A DNA stretch of 64,000 nt from Bimastos eiseni (taxonomy: Eukaryota > Annelida > Clitellata > Crassiclitellata > Lumbricidae). The translations under genes were made by a program, and so were the position numbers. The notes under the pieces were generated by a model. The model saw nothing but the letters and a program-made list of their open reading frames with translations. It searched no databases and had not been told where the DNA came from. The stretch covers positions 8,122,581 to 8,186,580 of the forward strand of contig OY365818.1 in assembly GCA_959347315.1 (NCBI GenBank), read 5' to 3'. Positions 23,901-39,220 of the stretch are shown here, in pieces. How positions within the stretch are numbered: position 1 is the first letter of the stretch; each line of letters starts with the position of its first letter.

Positions 23901-26900
23901 TCCTCTAACTTCAGCATTTTGAGGTTTTGTTCCCTGTTTAACGGAAGGATTGTTAAAGGTCCAATCGTTTAACGATTGTTAAACGGAACAATTGTTTAAC
24001 GATTATTCGAGCAAAGTAAACATACACCTCCCATATCTATTTACTGAGCAACAGTTGCTCTTGTTGGCTTATAAATTAAGTATACTGCATTTTTCTCAGT
24101 GGTCTGGAACGAGTTCCCTCTGGAGCTGCACCTACTTCTCAGAACTCTTTGTGAAACTTCCTGCATTTAACTTGAAACTGTTCTATTTGGCTGTGCTGGA
24201 GTTGGGGGAGCTCCTCCTGAGTAGTTCTTTAAAAGGCGGTGGTGTATCAGTCCATGAACAAATGAACGAATAAAATGACCGAATGAATGAAAGTGTGTCG
24301 GCAAATTTCTGTATTTCTTAGCTATTCCTGCAAATGGAGCACAAGTTAAGTATCTGTTGTGCCAGTGAGAATAAGTGAACCTCCATGCCAGGCGGTGGTT
24401 CCAATAAATGTTTGAGATTAAGACTTAATTGTTTAGCATTGCTAACCATAGCATTGGATATTAATCAGTAGGAACTTGCTGTCTATCACTTTCAGACAGC
24501 TCTAAACTGGTTGTCACGCACAATGCCACATTGTTGATTTATTATGAACATCTGTGAGGAGAAACTTCCTGACTTGGTTGATTTCTGGATTTTATAACGA
24601 CTCTAGCTGCTTGGCTGGGTTTGTTGACAAATTAAGTGTTTTTAATGTTTATTTCATCATTTTCTACTGCAGTTATCGGAAATGAGTTTCGGGAGCAGCC
24701 AAAGAGTGCGGAAGTCGCCGTAGGGTCGGACGCCACCCTGGACTGCAAACCTCCAAAGGGAGAACCTGAGCCTAAGGTTCGGTGGAGAAAAGAAAACGAT
24801 GTGGTGAGAGTGTCCGACAGAATAACGATTTCAGAGACGGGAAGCCTGCGTATCAAGGATGTCCGAAAGGACGACGGAGGGGTGTATTTCTGCACAGCCT
24901 ACAACATCGGTGGCGAAAGGGATAGCATCCCAGCAAGACTAGCCATCAGAGGTTTTTTTAAAATAATAATAATAGTGATAATATAATAATAATAATAACA
25001 ATAATATGAAAAATAAGAGTAATAACAGTTATGGTGATAATGATAATAGTACTACTAATAATAAAAATAATTTGAGTTTTTGATTTTTTCTGAAATTTGA
25101 TATCGCCCTTCTTCCAACATTTGTTGCTCAGAAATGCACACGCCAATTGTAATGCAGGTCAGTTGTGCGTGAAGGTCTTGCTCAAGGTCTCTACACAGTG
25201 ATGCCTCGGACAAGGGTCAAACCTGCTCACTCAGCGCACACTGATTGTTACAGGCCGACTGCTCTAACCAATCGGTCACTGTGCCACGCAGTTATATCTT
25301 AATGTAGGCCTACTCTAAGAGTGACGATTGAATGCTGCCTCTTATTTCAGAGAAGCCAAGGATTGTTGAAGGTCCAAAGGATGTACTCGTGCAAGAAAAT
25401 CTAGACGTTTTCTTCCACTGCCGAGCCATCGGTGATCCCGAACCAACAATTATTTGGAAGAAATTAGACGACCAAATGCCCCAGGGCAGGTTAGTGGATC
25501 GTTCATCAAACAGTTGGCTATTTTATTTTATGCAGTCTTGTTTTCTGCAGGCCATAACGAGTGGCGTGTAATGTTTTCAGAGCGGCATTGATTGTTACAC
25601 CACACGTATGGTGGCTTTTATTGGTTGCAGAATAAAACCAAGTCCTTGATCTATCTTGGGAATTCAGACTTCCAGTTTGCTTTTGGTGGAAATACCCCCT
25701 CCTTCCTTAGTAATTCTTTTCCTGTCAGAGATTTTATTTCTCCTTGAGACCTTGAGCGTTGCATTTTTACAACATCGAGAGTAAAGCGGAGGTTTACTTA
25801 ATGTGACTTTCTACTCCATGATTACTCGAATCCTACGCTGTTGTTAGCAATCACATGCAGATCATTTCTGAGTTGATTTTTGTTGTCAGACTGCACATAC
25901 TGGAGGATCGAAGTCTCAAGATCGAACGTGCCCGACAGTCGGATGAGGGAACATACACGTGTCGTGCGGAGAACTCCGTTGGGTGGCTTGAAGCGGAGGC
26001 AAAACTGACTGTTCACTGTGAGTCGTGCGTGTTTTCAACTCTTCTTATCATTGAGATTTTAAGCTTTGGCCTCTTGGCTGAGGGTGTGGCATTCTGTTCA
26101 TTCTGACGAAATAATTACGCTGTCAATATAGAGCAATGTAATGTACATGTTTTTATATTGTATTGTATAATATCATAGAGTTTATAAAGCGCTTCTTCTT
26201 CAGTGGTAGCTATTCAGAAGCAATTCTCAGCATGACAGGCCCAAGGAAATAAGCAAGCCTTGAGGTAAAGAAGAATTGTGGGTGGAACCTCAGCCTAAAT
26301 ATTTCAACAGGTGGGTCATTCTATGTTTGGTTATCGCACAGCCTCGACCAGGGCAGAAACTTGCTTAGAGTTTTCTGCTCCATCTGCCCTCTAGCCAGCG
26401 CAGCTATAATGAGTACATTGACCGTACACTGTCAGTGGAAGATGAGATGGCGAGGAAGAGGACTGGCCACCCGCTCTCATATGCCGAGGCTAAGAAAATG
26501 AAGTCGCTAACACATGATACCCACAGCTGCCTCAAAGTGTTGCTCTTCTACTTCTGCTTTGCTTCTATTTTATTGAAGCACAGAGGAAGACTGTGAGAGA
26601 TGAGCTCATTGAAGGAAGTTTGACTCTAAGTTGTTGATCTGTTGATTAGGTTAATCAAATCTCAAGATTTCTGCTGCACTAAAATAGCATGATCAAAATT
26701 TGTCAGCTTTATCAAAGCTATGTTGGCTTGATATACATGTTTCAGCATGAGCAAGATGTGTTAGCATGATCGAAATGTGTCAACATTAACATGATTGCGA
26801 TTTGTAAGCAATTAACATAATTGCGTTTTATAAATGCATTGATGCGATGGTCTTATTAGCTCAGCCGTCATTTGTCGTGACTCCTACGGACAAAACAGTT

Positions 26901-29349
26901 GGCATCGGCCGGAGAGCAACGTTTCGCTGCGAAGTGACGGGGAATCCTCTGCCGACCGTTTTCTGGAATAAGGAAGCCAGTCAGGTAAGTGTCAAAGTGC
27001 CACTTGTCAGCGGAAAATTGCGTTTCTGTAGCATTTTAATAACAAGAAGCTGGCGCCACTGTATGTGTCGCGGTGGCAACTTGTATACAATTTCATGTGT
27101 TGTGGTATCATGTTAAACGGTGTTGTGTTTGGAGTTAGCATTTTGAGACAAGAAATCTATGAATACATGTGCCACTCTGGCTATCTATTATTATTATTAG
27201 TGGTTGTAGTTGTAGTGTATGGTATTCTATCTATGGATTTATATAGCACAATAATCAGAGGGACTAATTAAGTAAATTTTAAGGCTCATTGGTAGAAGTA
27301 GTAGTAATGTTATTATTATTTTTATTATTATTAATTGTAGTAGCATTTTATTGTTATTACTATTACTTTATTATTATTATTATTATTATTAACTTTTACG
27401 TATTTTTAGGCTCAACTGTCCTAAAGATGAAGTTTCAATCAATAGTGCTGTGCAACTGTGGGTGTAGGACTTATTTTCACTCAATTATTCCTAAATAGAA
27501 ATTTGATCTTATAGCCTTTGCGACTATTAATAATTTCGACATGATGTGAACATGTTGCCTGCATGTATGGTTGTAAGTTTTCCTTTCATCTCCTGCCTAT
27601 CTCTGCATTGAACTTCGTAAAGGAATCGTCTCTGTCCATCCTGTCAGTAACTGATTCCCTTCCCCAGCGTATCGGGTTGCTCCTGGCTCCAGGAAGAGCA
27701 TTGTTCTCTGTCCTTGTCAGTTTCTGGATAGAAATGATTGATACGGTGGTTACAGTGGTTTAGTTTATTATGTATCAACTGCTGTAGGGCTAACATCTTT
27801 GTGGGTGGTGTACCATGTGGCAATGTTAAGAATTAATACCCTAATCTGCAGCAAACTGTCATGTAAAGCACCTTAGAAGTATATCTTGCTACTGACGGCG
27901 CTATACTAATTTTCGTAATTACAACAACAATTTCAGGTGAGGCGATATAGTTTCAGTTTGACGACACTGTGTGGTAACAGGGATCATTATTAGCATTGTC
28001 CTACTCCTTTATCCAGGTTTGGGACTGGCACCGCCAGAATGCAGGCAGTGGAAGAGCTTCTTACCACTGTACTTACTGTATCAATCATTCGTATCCACTG
28101 CAATCGCACGCTTAATAGCTCGCCTTCCTCTCTTCATGACTGAACATTTACAGTGGGTTTCTTTTGTTGCCCGAATTCGATTAAACATTTTCCCTCTTAC
28201 CTCCAGAGCGCTCTTGGGTCTGGCCCCTATCAATGTGATTCAATGTGCCGAACCGTCTGGTCGTTCACTTCGCTCTTCAGATCGGCATGACCTTCTGCTA
28301 CTGCCCAGCATTGTGCCTTTGCATGTGTTGGTTCTATGCTTCCAGTGACCTTCCCCTATGCCATTTGATCTGTGATCTTGACAGAGGTGTTGCAGTCTCT
28401 GTAATCTATAATCTTAAGGCATTGTTTTTTGCAGGTTACTTCTCACTGGGAGTGCCTCTGATTAGGTAGTACTGTGAGAAACATTTCATGAATCTGTAAA
28501 TACAATACAATCAATCAATCAATAAAACTTATTATAGCTCCTCTTCAAGAAATCTACTCAGAGGCGCTCCCAGTCCAACCTCGGCCATATAAAACAGTTT
28601 TCAGAGTGGAATAATAATAGGGTAGAGAGTTCTTAGGTAAGAGTCGAAGATCCAATGGGAGGCTATTCCAAGCACGTCGAAAAAGCACACTATACTGCAT
28701 CGTAGCGGTCCGAGAGAAAGGACAAGAAGAAGACCCTGTGAGGCTAAGTAGAGCAGGACTTTGAAAGGTGAGGTCCAGTTAGATGATAAATAAATAATTA
28801 TAATATAGAATGCTTTGTTCTTGTGCATCTCTGAGCACATGTTCTGACAGCAGTAATCCTATTCTAAGATAAGATTCTTTTAGAAGGATGTCGTCAGAGG
28901 CAGCAACAAGCCCCCCAACTTTTACAGAGAGGGGACACGTTATACGTGTGTGTCCTCTCCCACATTTCCTACCCCTCTCATTGGGTTATCCACCCACCTG
29001 TCAAACGAGATCGCCGCCTCTGGATGTCGTGTCTTATTCCAGACCCTGATGTTTCCGAACCAAGACCATGGACGCATCTCTGTCTCGGAGGATGGTACTC
29101 TCATCATCGAATCAGTCCAGAAGGAAGACGCGGGCGAATACATATGCAAAGGTCTCAGCATCGCAGGCAGTGCTTACGCCAAGGCCAAGCTCGAGGTTAA
29201 AGGTAAGGAAACCTGAGATCTTGTTCGCTCTAGAATATTTTTTGGCAGGAGTTTCCTGTCAATGGTGATATAATTTTATTATACTCGAGTTTCCATAATG
29301 AAATGATTCTATTGTGATATATGTATATTATACATATATATATATATAT

Positions 29350-29380
<31 letters not shown>

Positions 29381-32300
29381 GCTATGGCATCATGATGTTG
29401 GATATGAATGGAAAGCCCCTGGGAAAGGAAACTTATGTTACTCTCCAAAGATGGCGTAAAATAAAGGCATGGGCAAGCCTATTATTGTTATTATTATGAT
29501 TATTAAGATTATTAATGCTACGGCTGCTGTTACTATTACGACATCTATTACTACTACTATTGCCACTATATTTATATTGCTTGTTATTATTACAAACATT
29601 TGTGAGATGCTCAAAACGATAAGAAATGGGATTCGGAATAATATTGCTGTACATTGTAGAAGTTGATTCTCGACCACCGCCAATTATTCACCATGGACCC
29701 CAGAACCAGACCCTGCCAATCAACACTCTTGCGCTGCTGCACTGCTCTGCGAGCGGAGAACCAGTGCCATTGATCAGATGGTACAAAAATGGCCGAGTCC
29801 TTCCGGTTCGAGATCCACGCTTCTCTATTCTCGACTCTGGCACTCTTCAGATATCAGGTGAGGATGAATTTAGAATGGTGTACTTTCATATCAATCCCAG
29901 TTTTACCTTAATCTTGGAAATGTTTTAACTGAGAGGAATGCTGGATAAATTCATGTGATGTAATGTAGTTGAACATTAGTATAGAAATATTATGTTACAG
30001 TCCCATGAATTAGGAACTTTATTTCCACCCAAAATTACTCGACACTGCAATCTGTGTGTCACCTTCAGGATTTCACGTTACTGCCTACAAACGACAAAAA
30101 GCTTTATGATAAGGGTGCTTTATGGTGTCCTTAACCGAAATTTTTTTTGCAATAGTTCTTCCTCCCAACAAATAGGGCAATGCATGTCACCAGGGCACCA
30201 CACTGTCTACTCGGGTTGACCTCCCCGGATTTTTACCTGTTACCAGAACGAATGAGAAGTCTTACAGACCAGATTTGGTATTGCACCAGTGAGTAAGCTG
30301 GTCTTCCAGGGGTGACTTTCGATGATTTACAGTACATTATATTACATTACAACATATGGTGCCGTACTTTACAGATCTGCGTAAGACGGACACGGGCATG
30401 TACACGTGTAAGGCCATCAGTGAAACCGGAGAAACAGCGTGGAGCGCGGCGCTCATAGTGGAGACTCCGACAAATCCATCGATCATATTCCATCGAACAC
30501 CGGAGCCGACGACCTTTCCGGGACCGCCGTCAAAGCCGTCCGTATCCGATGTGACGGAGACCAGCGTCCGACTGACCTGGAAGCCCAACAGCAATCATGG
30601 AGCGTCGGCCGTCTATGCCTACACTGTTGAATACTTCAGCCACGAGACCGGAGAAGTACGGAGGGGGGAGGAGCTTCTCTGTCTTTGCCTCCTTTGTCTG
30701 TCTGTCTGTCTGTCTTTGTGTCTGTCTGTGTGTCTCTATTTGCCTGTATGTTTGTATCTGTGTCTGTCTGTGTGTGTGTGTCTGTTTCTGTGCCTTTGTG
30801 TGTGTGTGTGTGTCTTTGTGTAACAGTGTCCTTGTGTCTGTCTGTTTGTGTGTGTCTGTCTGTCTTATTTTCTGTCTGTCTGTTTGCCTGTCTGTTTGCC
30901 TGTCTATCTGTCTGTCTGTCTGTCCATCAGTGTATCTGTTTGCCTGTATGTTTGCCTCATTTTTCTTTCTATATGATAATGTTTTTCAGTGGCTGGATAT
31001 TCGAGATGTTGCTCCTATATTGGCCATGCTGTGTCAGTGTGTTTGCATGGTTGCATATGTCTCCCTCTATGTCTCAGTTCGTCCTTTCTCTGCATCCAAT
31101 ACTTTCTTTATTCGTATTTTGTTTTCTGTGAGCTAAGGACGAATTGTTTTGCCCTCACGTTCACTGGTTCTCACAGATGTTGTTGACAGGCTGATTGATT
31201 GCTTCTCTGGTTGATTGGTTTCCTGGTGATTGACTGGTTGATGGAATAAATAATGCTTGATTGCTTGACTTGTGAGTCCGGCACCATGTGCATTTCACCC
31301 TAGTGTCTGGAGTTTGAATACCAACATGGCAGATATGTGCAGTTGCTCACAAAGAGATGTGACCTATTAAGAAATGTTCCTTATAAAGAAAAGTGTCCTA
31401 TATACAATTGTCTTCTGTATAGAAAGATCACCAATAAGATATGTGACCTATAAAGAAACTGGAACTGTAAAGAAACGTGACCTATAAGGAAATACCATTT
31501 ATGAAGAAATACCATCTATGAAGAAATGTCATCTATGAAGAAATGTCATATATGAAGAAATGTGACCTCTAAAGAAACTAGACTTGTCAAGCAGTGGGAC
31601 CTATAAAGAAATTTTACCTATAAGGAAACTAGGCCTGTAAAGAAATGTTACCTATGAAGAAATTAGACCTGTTAAGAAGTATGACCTAAGAAATGTGATC
31701 TATAAAGCAACTAGACCTTGAAAAAATGTGACCTATAATGAAATGTGATCTATAAAGAAACTATACCTTGAAAAAATGTGGCCTATAAAAAAATGTGATC
31801 TATAAAGAAACTAGACCTTGAAAAAATGTGACCTATAAAGAAATGTAATCTATAAAGAAATGTGACTTATGAACAAATGTGACCTATAAAAAGCGTGACA
31901 TAAAAATGGCTATCATCAAGAAGTGATGATGATGATGTTGATGATGATAATAGGTTTATACATGCATACAAATATGCATACAAACATAAATACATACAAG
32001 CATACATACAAGCATACATATATACATTCATGCACACATAAATGCAAACATATATGTGTGTATGTATGTCAGTGTTAATTATGTTGCAGGGATGGATAGT
32101 GGCATCGGGTACAATCACCGAACCTTCGTTTGTTGTGCGTGGCCTTCGACCAGACACCGCCTACATGTTCCTCGTCAGAGCCCAGAACTCTCACGGCCTG
32201 AGTCTACCAAGCCACGTCACGGCCCCCGTTCGCACAAAAGGTTCGCTTCCTCTGTGTACTTTACTGACTATATTATTATTATTCTTATTGTTAGCATTAT

Positions 32301-35300
32301 TATTATTATATTATTATTATTACAATATTATTATTATTATTATTATGGAAATTTTATATAGCATCCCTTCAACAAATTGGTTTAGGTAACCTGGCTTCTT
32401 GGGTGCTATCAAAATCTTGAGAATATGATCATAAATCTCATGTTATGTCGTTTCCCTTCATATTCAATGTAGCTAGTTTTCATGTGTGGAGAATATATAT
32501 TCAGGTGTTGTGTTTCTGCTACCGCCAGGTGACACCTCTGTTCAGTCGCTTCCCTCGTCACCCCCGCTCGACCTCGGCCTGGTTGCAGAGAAGCTGTCCG
32601 GTCAGATCGTGACGATGCTCTTACCGGAGGCGATGAGCTCAACGGCGGTTAAACTGTCCTGGGAAGTGCGGAGGAACCAGCGATTCATCGAGGGTTTTCA
32701 CCTCCGGTATCGCGCAATGCCGACCGCGGATGACCAGGTCGGCGGTGGTCGCGCTGGAGTAAATCTGGCCGATTGGACTGTGGAAACCATCCAGAGTAAC
32801 ACGGCCACCATGTACACCCTGCACAATCTGGATCGGTATACATGGTACGAGATTAACATTCAGCCGTTCTATTCGTCAATCATCGGCCAGGAGAGCAACG
32901 TGGTTCGAGTTAGGACTTTCGAGGATGGTAAGTACTCTTGTTTTATTTGTTTGTCTATATAGTCCCTGATTGTGTTGGTACACGTGGACTGATGATATAA
33001 TAGTCCAGGCAGTTTACAGTTTGACTGTTTCCTTTAATGGAGACCTTTTGACCTATAGACCTATTTTGAATTCCATTTTTGGGGGTGCTCAGATTTTGTG
33101 GGATTTTCAGTATGTTATTCAGCAATGATTTTGGAGCAGGAAACAGTTTAGAAATCTTCTGAAACAATTTCTCCCAGACTCACAGTATTTTGAGCTAGGT
33201 TTCCTGGATTAGATGTTGTGGAATGGATTAACAGTTTATTAGTTTTTTGAAGGAGAAAACAGGGTGTGTCAGATGGAGCAAGGATGTATGTGGTGTGCGG
33301 CCAATTCTCAGGTAGAGGAAGACTTACAAGATAGTATCTTTGGAGTCAAACGATACTTAAAGTCGTACGGAATGGCGCATCAAATAGTCATATGAACGAG
33401 TCCACACTGCATCATAAATAGCAGATGGATACAAAGTGATCATCTGTAAGTGAAGCTTTTATTGTAATGTAAAGTAATCATGCATTTATACGGGGTAACG
33501 ACGGTATAGTTAAAGTCATAGGGAAACTTCAACTATAGATGACACGACTGTCTTCGTGAAGTTGTCTAAAATCGCTATATAAATAGCAAAAGTACATAAG
33601 CACATTCACCTATGTTATGTAGGTTACAGTGTTTTTTGGGGGCTCAAAATTCACCATTTCTCCTTCGCTTTCAAGCACTTTTGCACCTAGCTGCATCTTC
33701 TCCTGGTGGCTGACTCTCCACGTCTCCCATTCAGATTTTGTTGTGACGGTGCGCATGTTTCAAATTTAATGATAATTAAATATAACTAATTAATGTAATT
33801 GTAAATGTAAATATAATTAATGATAACAATAACGATAATCGAAATGTTGATTTTGTGTTGCACCCATAGTTCCGTCTGCCCCTCCACACAACATCCAAGT
33901 CAAGATGGTGGACAACAGCACGCTCTACCTCACGTGGGAATCGCCACCTAAACGTTTCCTCAATGGAGCACTGCGCGGCTACAAGGTCTTCGCTCTTTTG
34001 TCCTTTAAAACCCGATAATTTTTTTACATATCTGATTATCTTTTCTCGGACGTTGGTATATGAATTTCCGATTGAGCTTGTCTTGTAATGCGTGAATGGG
34101 GTTTCGAGCCACTCCCCAATGCAGTTACTGTGTAGAAAGGGCTTCATTTTCAATTGCTCGATGCTGTGTTCTGTCGTACAGTCAAGTGTAATGTAATGTA
34201 ATCGAGCATTTATATAGCGCCCCTTCAAGATATCTACCCAGAGGCGCATGTGCACTTATGAATCTTGAGATGGGGCATTGGGGGATAGTATCAAAATTAC
34301 AGTTGTATTGTATAAATAAGTAATGGACCCTTCAGCAATTGTTGACTGTTGAGTCAGTGCAACGTTAACAATTGTGTTTCATCTACTTACGCCTCTGGTC
34401 AAATTCGATATGTTAACAGGTAACGAACGACTCAAGCTATTTACGGTCGTATGTTACTACTGGATGTAGTACTTAGTACTTAGTTGATTTAGCTCCTTTT
34501 TTAAACATTTTATTTATTTTTATGGTTGCGAGTTTTTACTGTTATTAATCGAAAATAAAAATAAATTTATTTATTTATTGGGAGAATTTATATAGCGCCC
34601 CTTCAAGACATCTACTTAGTTGTACGTAATTAATATTGGAAGTCGTCGTAGCTGCTTTTGTTCAATGGGAATGTGACATGGAAGCGATTACTACCTGCAT
34701 ATGTTCAGGTAGAAATATGAGTAGCCAGCCACTCATGTACAGAGTGGGGAAGATGAAGTTGGTCGACAATTATCCACGGCGGTCCCTCTCGTTCCCATTT
34801 TTTATTTTTGCGATTTATGAATGTGGGGATCCAGAATTTAATGACAGCTATTGGCATTGAAAGAAATGATTTTTGTCATATTATTTCGATTGCTATTTTC
34901 ATCTTTGGATATTGTTTGGCCACTTGTTGCAATTGAAGCATCAATAATTGAAGAAGCCACAATGGTGTTCGTGCATTTTTAATAAGTTTATGCACTTGAG
35001 GCTAAGGGACAATGTCTATAGAAATGCTTGTCAAAAATATAGGCATCAGCAGGGCAGCCAGCGTACTGCATAGGCTAGAAGAGGTAGGTATAACTACCAT
35101 TGAGTTGATAATTGAGGCATTGAGGAATAAAAACTAAGGCAAAAACACTGCTCTAAAATGACCTTACTCGAAGCATTCACTGTAGAGAGGCAAAATGGAG
35201 GCAGTCGTGAATACTTGATGAGAGGATCTTGCCTGGAGAAAATGAAGTTGCTTCGCTGTAGTAGGAAAACTGCACTAGAAATATTAGTCTGTCCCTCTGT

Positions 35301-38300
35301 GGATGCAGTTTTGATGAATGGATATAATACATGGCTGTACGTTGCTTTCTTGATGCTTTTTCATGAGTGTTTGAAAATGATTCAGACTCATCATCGAGTT
35401 GTATTGTCATGCCAAAGATATCTATAAGGAGTTTCTCCGGATGAGGCAGAATACAATTATTTTATCTTTATTATTATTATTTTTACTCGAGGTAGTCAAA
35501 TGTCTCAGGTAATAAAAAAATTGTTCCGGAGATAGAAAAATTGGTTGATCTGGAATGATTACGTCTCATCCGATTCAGGTATAAAGAAAGTATCGCAATG
35601 CACGCCAACATTGAGGCAACAGCATTGGTTGTATTGTATTGTATTCCGTTTATTATGAAAATAGTGTTATGGCTATCAAAACAGCCATTTACAGACTAAC
35701 TTGATGATAATTGAAAGTCTCTAAAAAGAAAACTAGCTTCTTGAGTGTCTTTGGATATACAAGTTAGGTTGTGTCCCAGGTCATATTGTTATTATTATTA
35801 TTATTATTATTGTTATTTATATTATTATTATAGTCATTATTACTATTATAATTGTTATTGATATTACTGTTATTATTATTAATGAAATGCTTCTATATAC
35901 CTTCTGCATTCAAGATGTTATTACAGCCACAAACTCATGTTAGCACTTTGTTTAAGAGCTCACGTGAATTACAGATCAATGCCCCTTTATCAGAACGGTT
36001 TCGAGGACTGGACAGATTTGTTCTTCTTGAAATCTATAGTCGTAAATTACTGTGGTGCTACAGAAGTGACTAGTTTATAATTACTGGTGCTACTTATCTG
36101 ACTGAACTCAACAGGTCTACATGTACGGAAGCGAAGCTAAATACGACAAAACGATCTCGACAAACGCAAGTCTTGATGCCCTCTTCATTCATCAAGTTCT
36201 CCGGGACATGACGTACAAAATCCAGCTTTCTGCGCACAATCGGATGGGAGAAGGTGTTAGAAGTGATCCAATCTTCATTGGTAAAACGCTTTGATTAATT
36301 ATGGATATAATTTTTTTCGTTTTATCTTATGTGAAGGTCTTCTATAGCACTGTAATGACAGATCGTAAGGTGCCTTTGGGAGATGGTTGGTTTTTAGTGG
36401 TTACCTTAGTCTGGTACACAATGCCAGTTGTGGGTCAGAGGTGAGGGGGATCAGAAGATAGCCTGTGGGAAATAAGCATCATAAATTATTACCAGTAATT
36501 ATATACCATTAAGTATTGACACATCCTGTAGAATAGCTCCCCTTCCGACCAATTTAAATTTGGTTAAATTCAAATAATGAATATTTTGCTTAAAATATAC
36601 TCATATTTAACTCTCAAATTCGATTACATTTGGTAATAATAATTATATTATCCTATGACAGGTTGTAGTGTGTTGATCTTTTGTATTGCTAATAAACGAA
36701 AATCATCATGATCATCATCATTATCACATTGTTTGAATTGCTGTTGATGTTTCTTGTTCTGAAACGTGTGCAATGGCTGGTAAGAAGAACAGCAACTGGC
36801 ACTGGCTACCTCTGTCCCTGAAGATCAACTATTCTTCCTTTTAATCTGTTGATCATTTAAGTGAGCATCTGAAAACCGCCCTCTTCGACAGTGTCCCAAG
36901 TCGGGAGCGCCTCTGACTTAAAATGGCGCTATATAAATATGGATTATGATTATTAGGGATGAACCAAGTTTGAATTTCTTACCGAGTCCGAGTATCGAGT
37001 GTTACGAGTTGAATTTTGCTGAATTCAAGTTTCGAATATGTAAAAAGTCTCATTCTCTTGATGTTTAGATTGACAATTTGCACAATTTTGATGAATTATT
37101 TAGTTTTGCCTTAGTTAACACTAGGAAGTAGTAACTTGTAACTACTTGCAAGCACTAACAGTAGCATTATTTTCTGTTTTTAGTTAGGTCGATTGTCGTT
37201 TTGTAAATAGAAATTACAGTATTTGTACCTTGAGTTACGTCGATTGTCGTTTTGTAAATAAAAAATCCTATTTTCGTTTTCAAAACAGAAAATCAAGACG
37301 ATTAATACTTGGACCCATCGTTTGTCCGAGTCCGAGTTTTGCCGAATGCCAAGAAAATTTGGACCGAGCCAAGTTCCCAACCGAGTTTTGGTTCATCCCT
37401 AATAATTATGACATTGAAAGGACTCGTTGAACTAACAGCAATAATGTCTTATTCATATTAAGAAGTTTCTGCTTTTGTCGTTCGTGTTTTCTGTCTAGGT
37501 CCACAGATAGCGCAGAAGAATATCGTGAAAGAGCCGTGGTTCGTGGCGACATTGATTGGAGTCATCGGTGGAGGGCTTTGGCTCATCTTGTGTGTCCTCA
37601 GCGTCTGGCTCTACAGAAAACGCAAGGGCTGCAAGAAAATGCCGAGGAATATACATCCAAGCGGTAATGTGCTCCTCATGTGAGCAATAATAATAACAAT
37701 AGTGATAATTTGCATTTAATTTTAAACTGACTAAGTGCTGTATGATTTCCGAGTACAGTATTAGTGAATGATGACTAGTTATTACAGGAGTCGAATTTAA
37801 CTGTCGGGCAGCCATGCAAGGCTCCCGTTATACTATACATCTAATTTGACTAATGATGCCGCCTATCGAATGAGGGACTGGTCAACGTTACGGGTGGTGC
37901 TTAGGGAGTTCAGAGTTACGATTACAATTACGAAATTGACTCACATGACAAGTATCCATTACTGAGTGTTTAGTTTTTGTCTGTTCTCGACCTGAAGTAT
38001 TCTATTTATCTGTTTCAGTTGCCGTGTACAAACCCCATGACTGCATAGGGTGAGTTCTGCCTGTTATTTATTTCAAGTTTGATCAGTTCTTATAAATTTT
38101 AAATTGTATTCAGTTCCTCTTTTATCTCAAATTTTTCAACCCTGACCAAGAGAACTTGTGTGCAGCACATAAATGTGTTTACATATTTTAATGATGTTTT
38201 GTTTAATTAATTCTTAAATATTTAGTTGTAAATTTTTTATTGTTTATGGACGACATCCATATTATACTGGCTTCCCATTCATCTGATACAGAAGTTGTGA

Positions 38301-38854
38301 CTCTAATGAATCAGGAACTATCGAATATATTTAATTACATGGTAGATAATTTTGGTACTACCTTTCTGATTATAAGAATAATATCTCTAATGGAGCTATT
38401 GTTTTGACAGGATAATTACTATATGCATGGGAATAATAATAATGCCAGTGTGTGTTAATTAACAGGAATGGAGTGGTAATGAACGATGCTCTGGAGCCGA
38501 CATATCAGCCGCAGAAAGACGCCATGTCCAGTAAGTTGAGCACAGGTTGTGTGAAAACTGTCGTGGTAATAAGTGATGTGGTGGGCCATTTCCTAGATAC
38601 CTCCGCCTGTAACGCAGATGGTGTGGTCTCTAGCAAAGTGTTTCCCAGACTGTTCATTTTGTTTTGATTCTTTTGTTATGATTCTTATGATGAACTGTGA
38701 TTTTGATTATTATTATTATTTTGATTATTATTATTAATATTATTTTTATCAGTATCATAATCATTATTATTGTTATTATTGTTGTCATTATTATTAGTAT
38801 TATTTATTATTATTATTTATTATTAAATAATTATTATCATAATCATTATTATTG

Positions 38855-38895
<41 letters not shown>

Positions 38896-38897
38896 CA

Positions 38898-38928
<31 letters not shown>

Positions 38929-39080
38929 ATATCATTATTATTATCATTGTTATTGTTATTATTATTATTATCATTATTTATTATTATTAATATCATTATT
39001 ATTATCATTGTTATTGTTATTATTATTATTATCATTATTTATTATTATTAATATCATTATTATTGTTTATTATTGTTATT

Positions 39081-39112
<32 letters not shown>

Positions 39113-39180
39113 CATTATTATTATTATTATTATTTTTGTTATCATTATTATTATTATTATTATAATTATTATTATTATTA

Positions 39181-39220
<40 letters not shown>

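Noticed and set aside
26865..26984. Later CAG acceptor for exon 5
   Set aside because: It gives phase 0, which does not fit the phase 1 end of exon 4; TAG at 26859 does.
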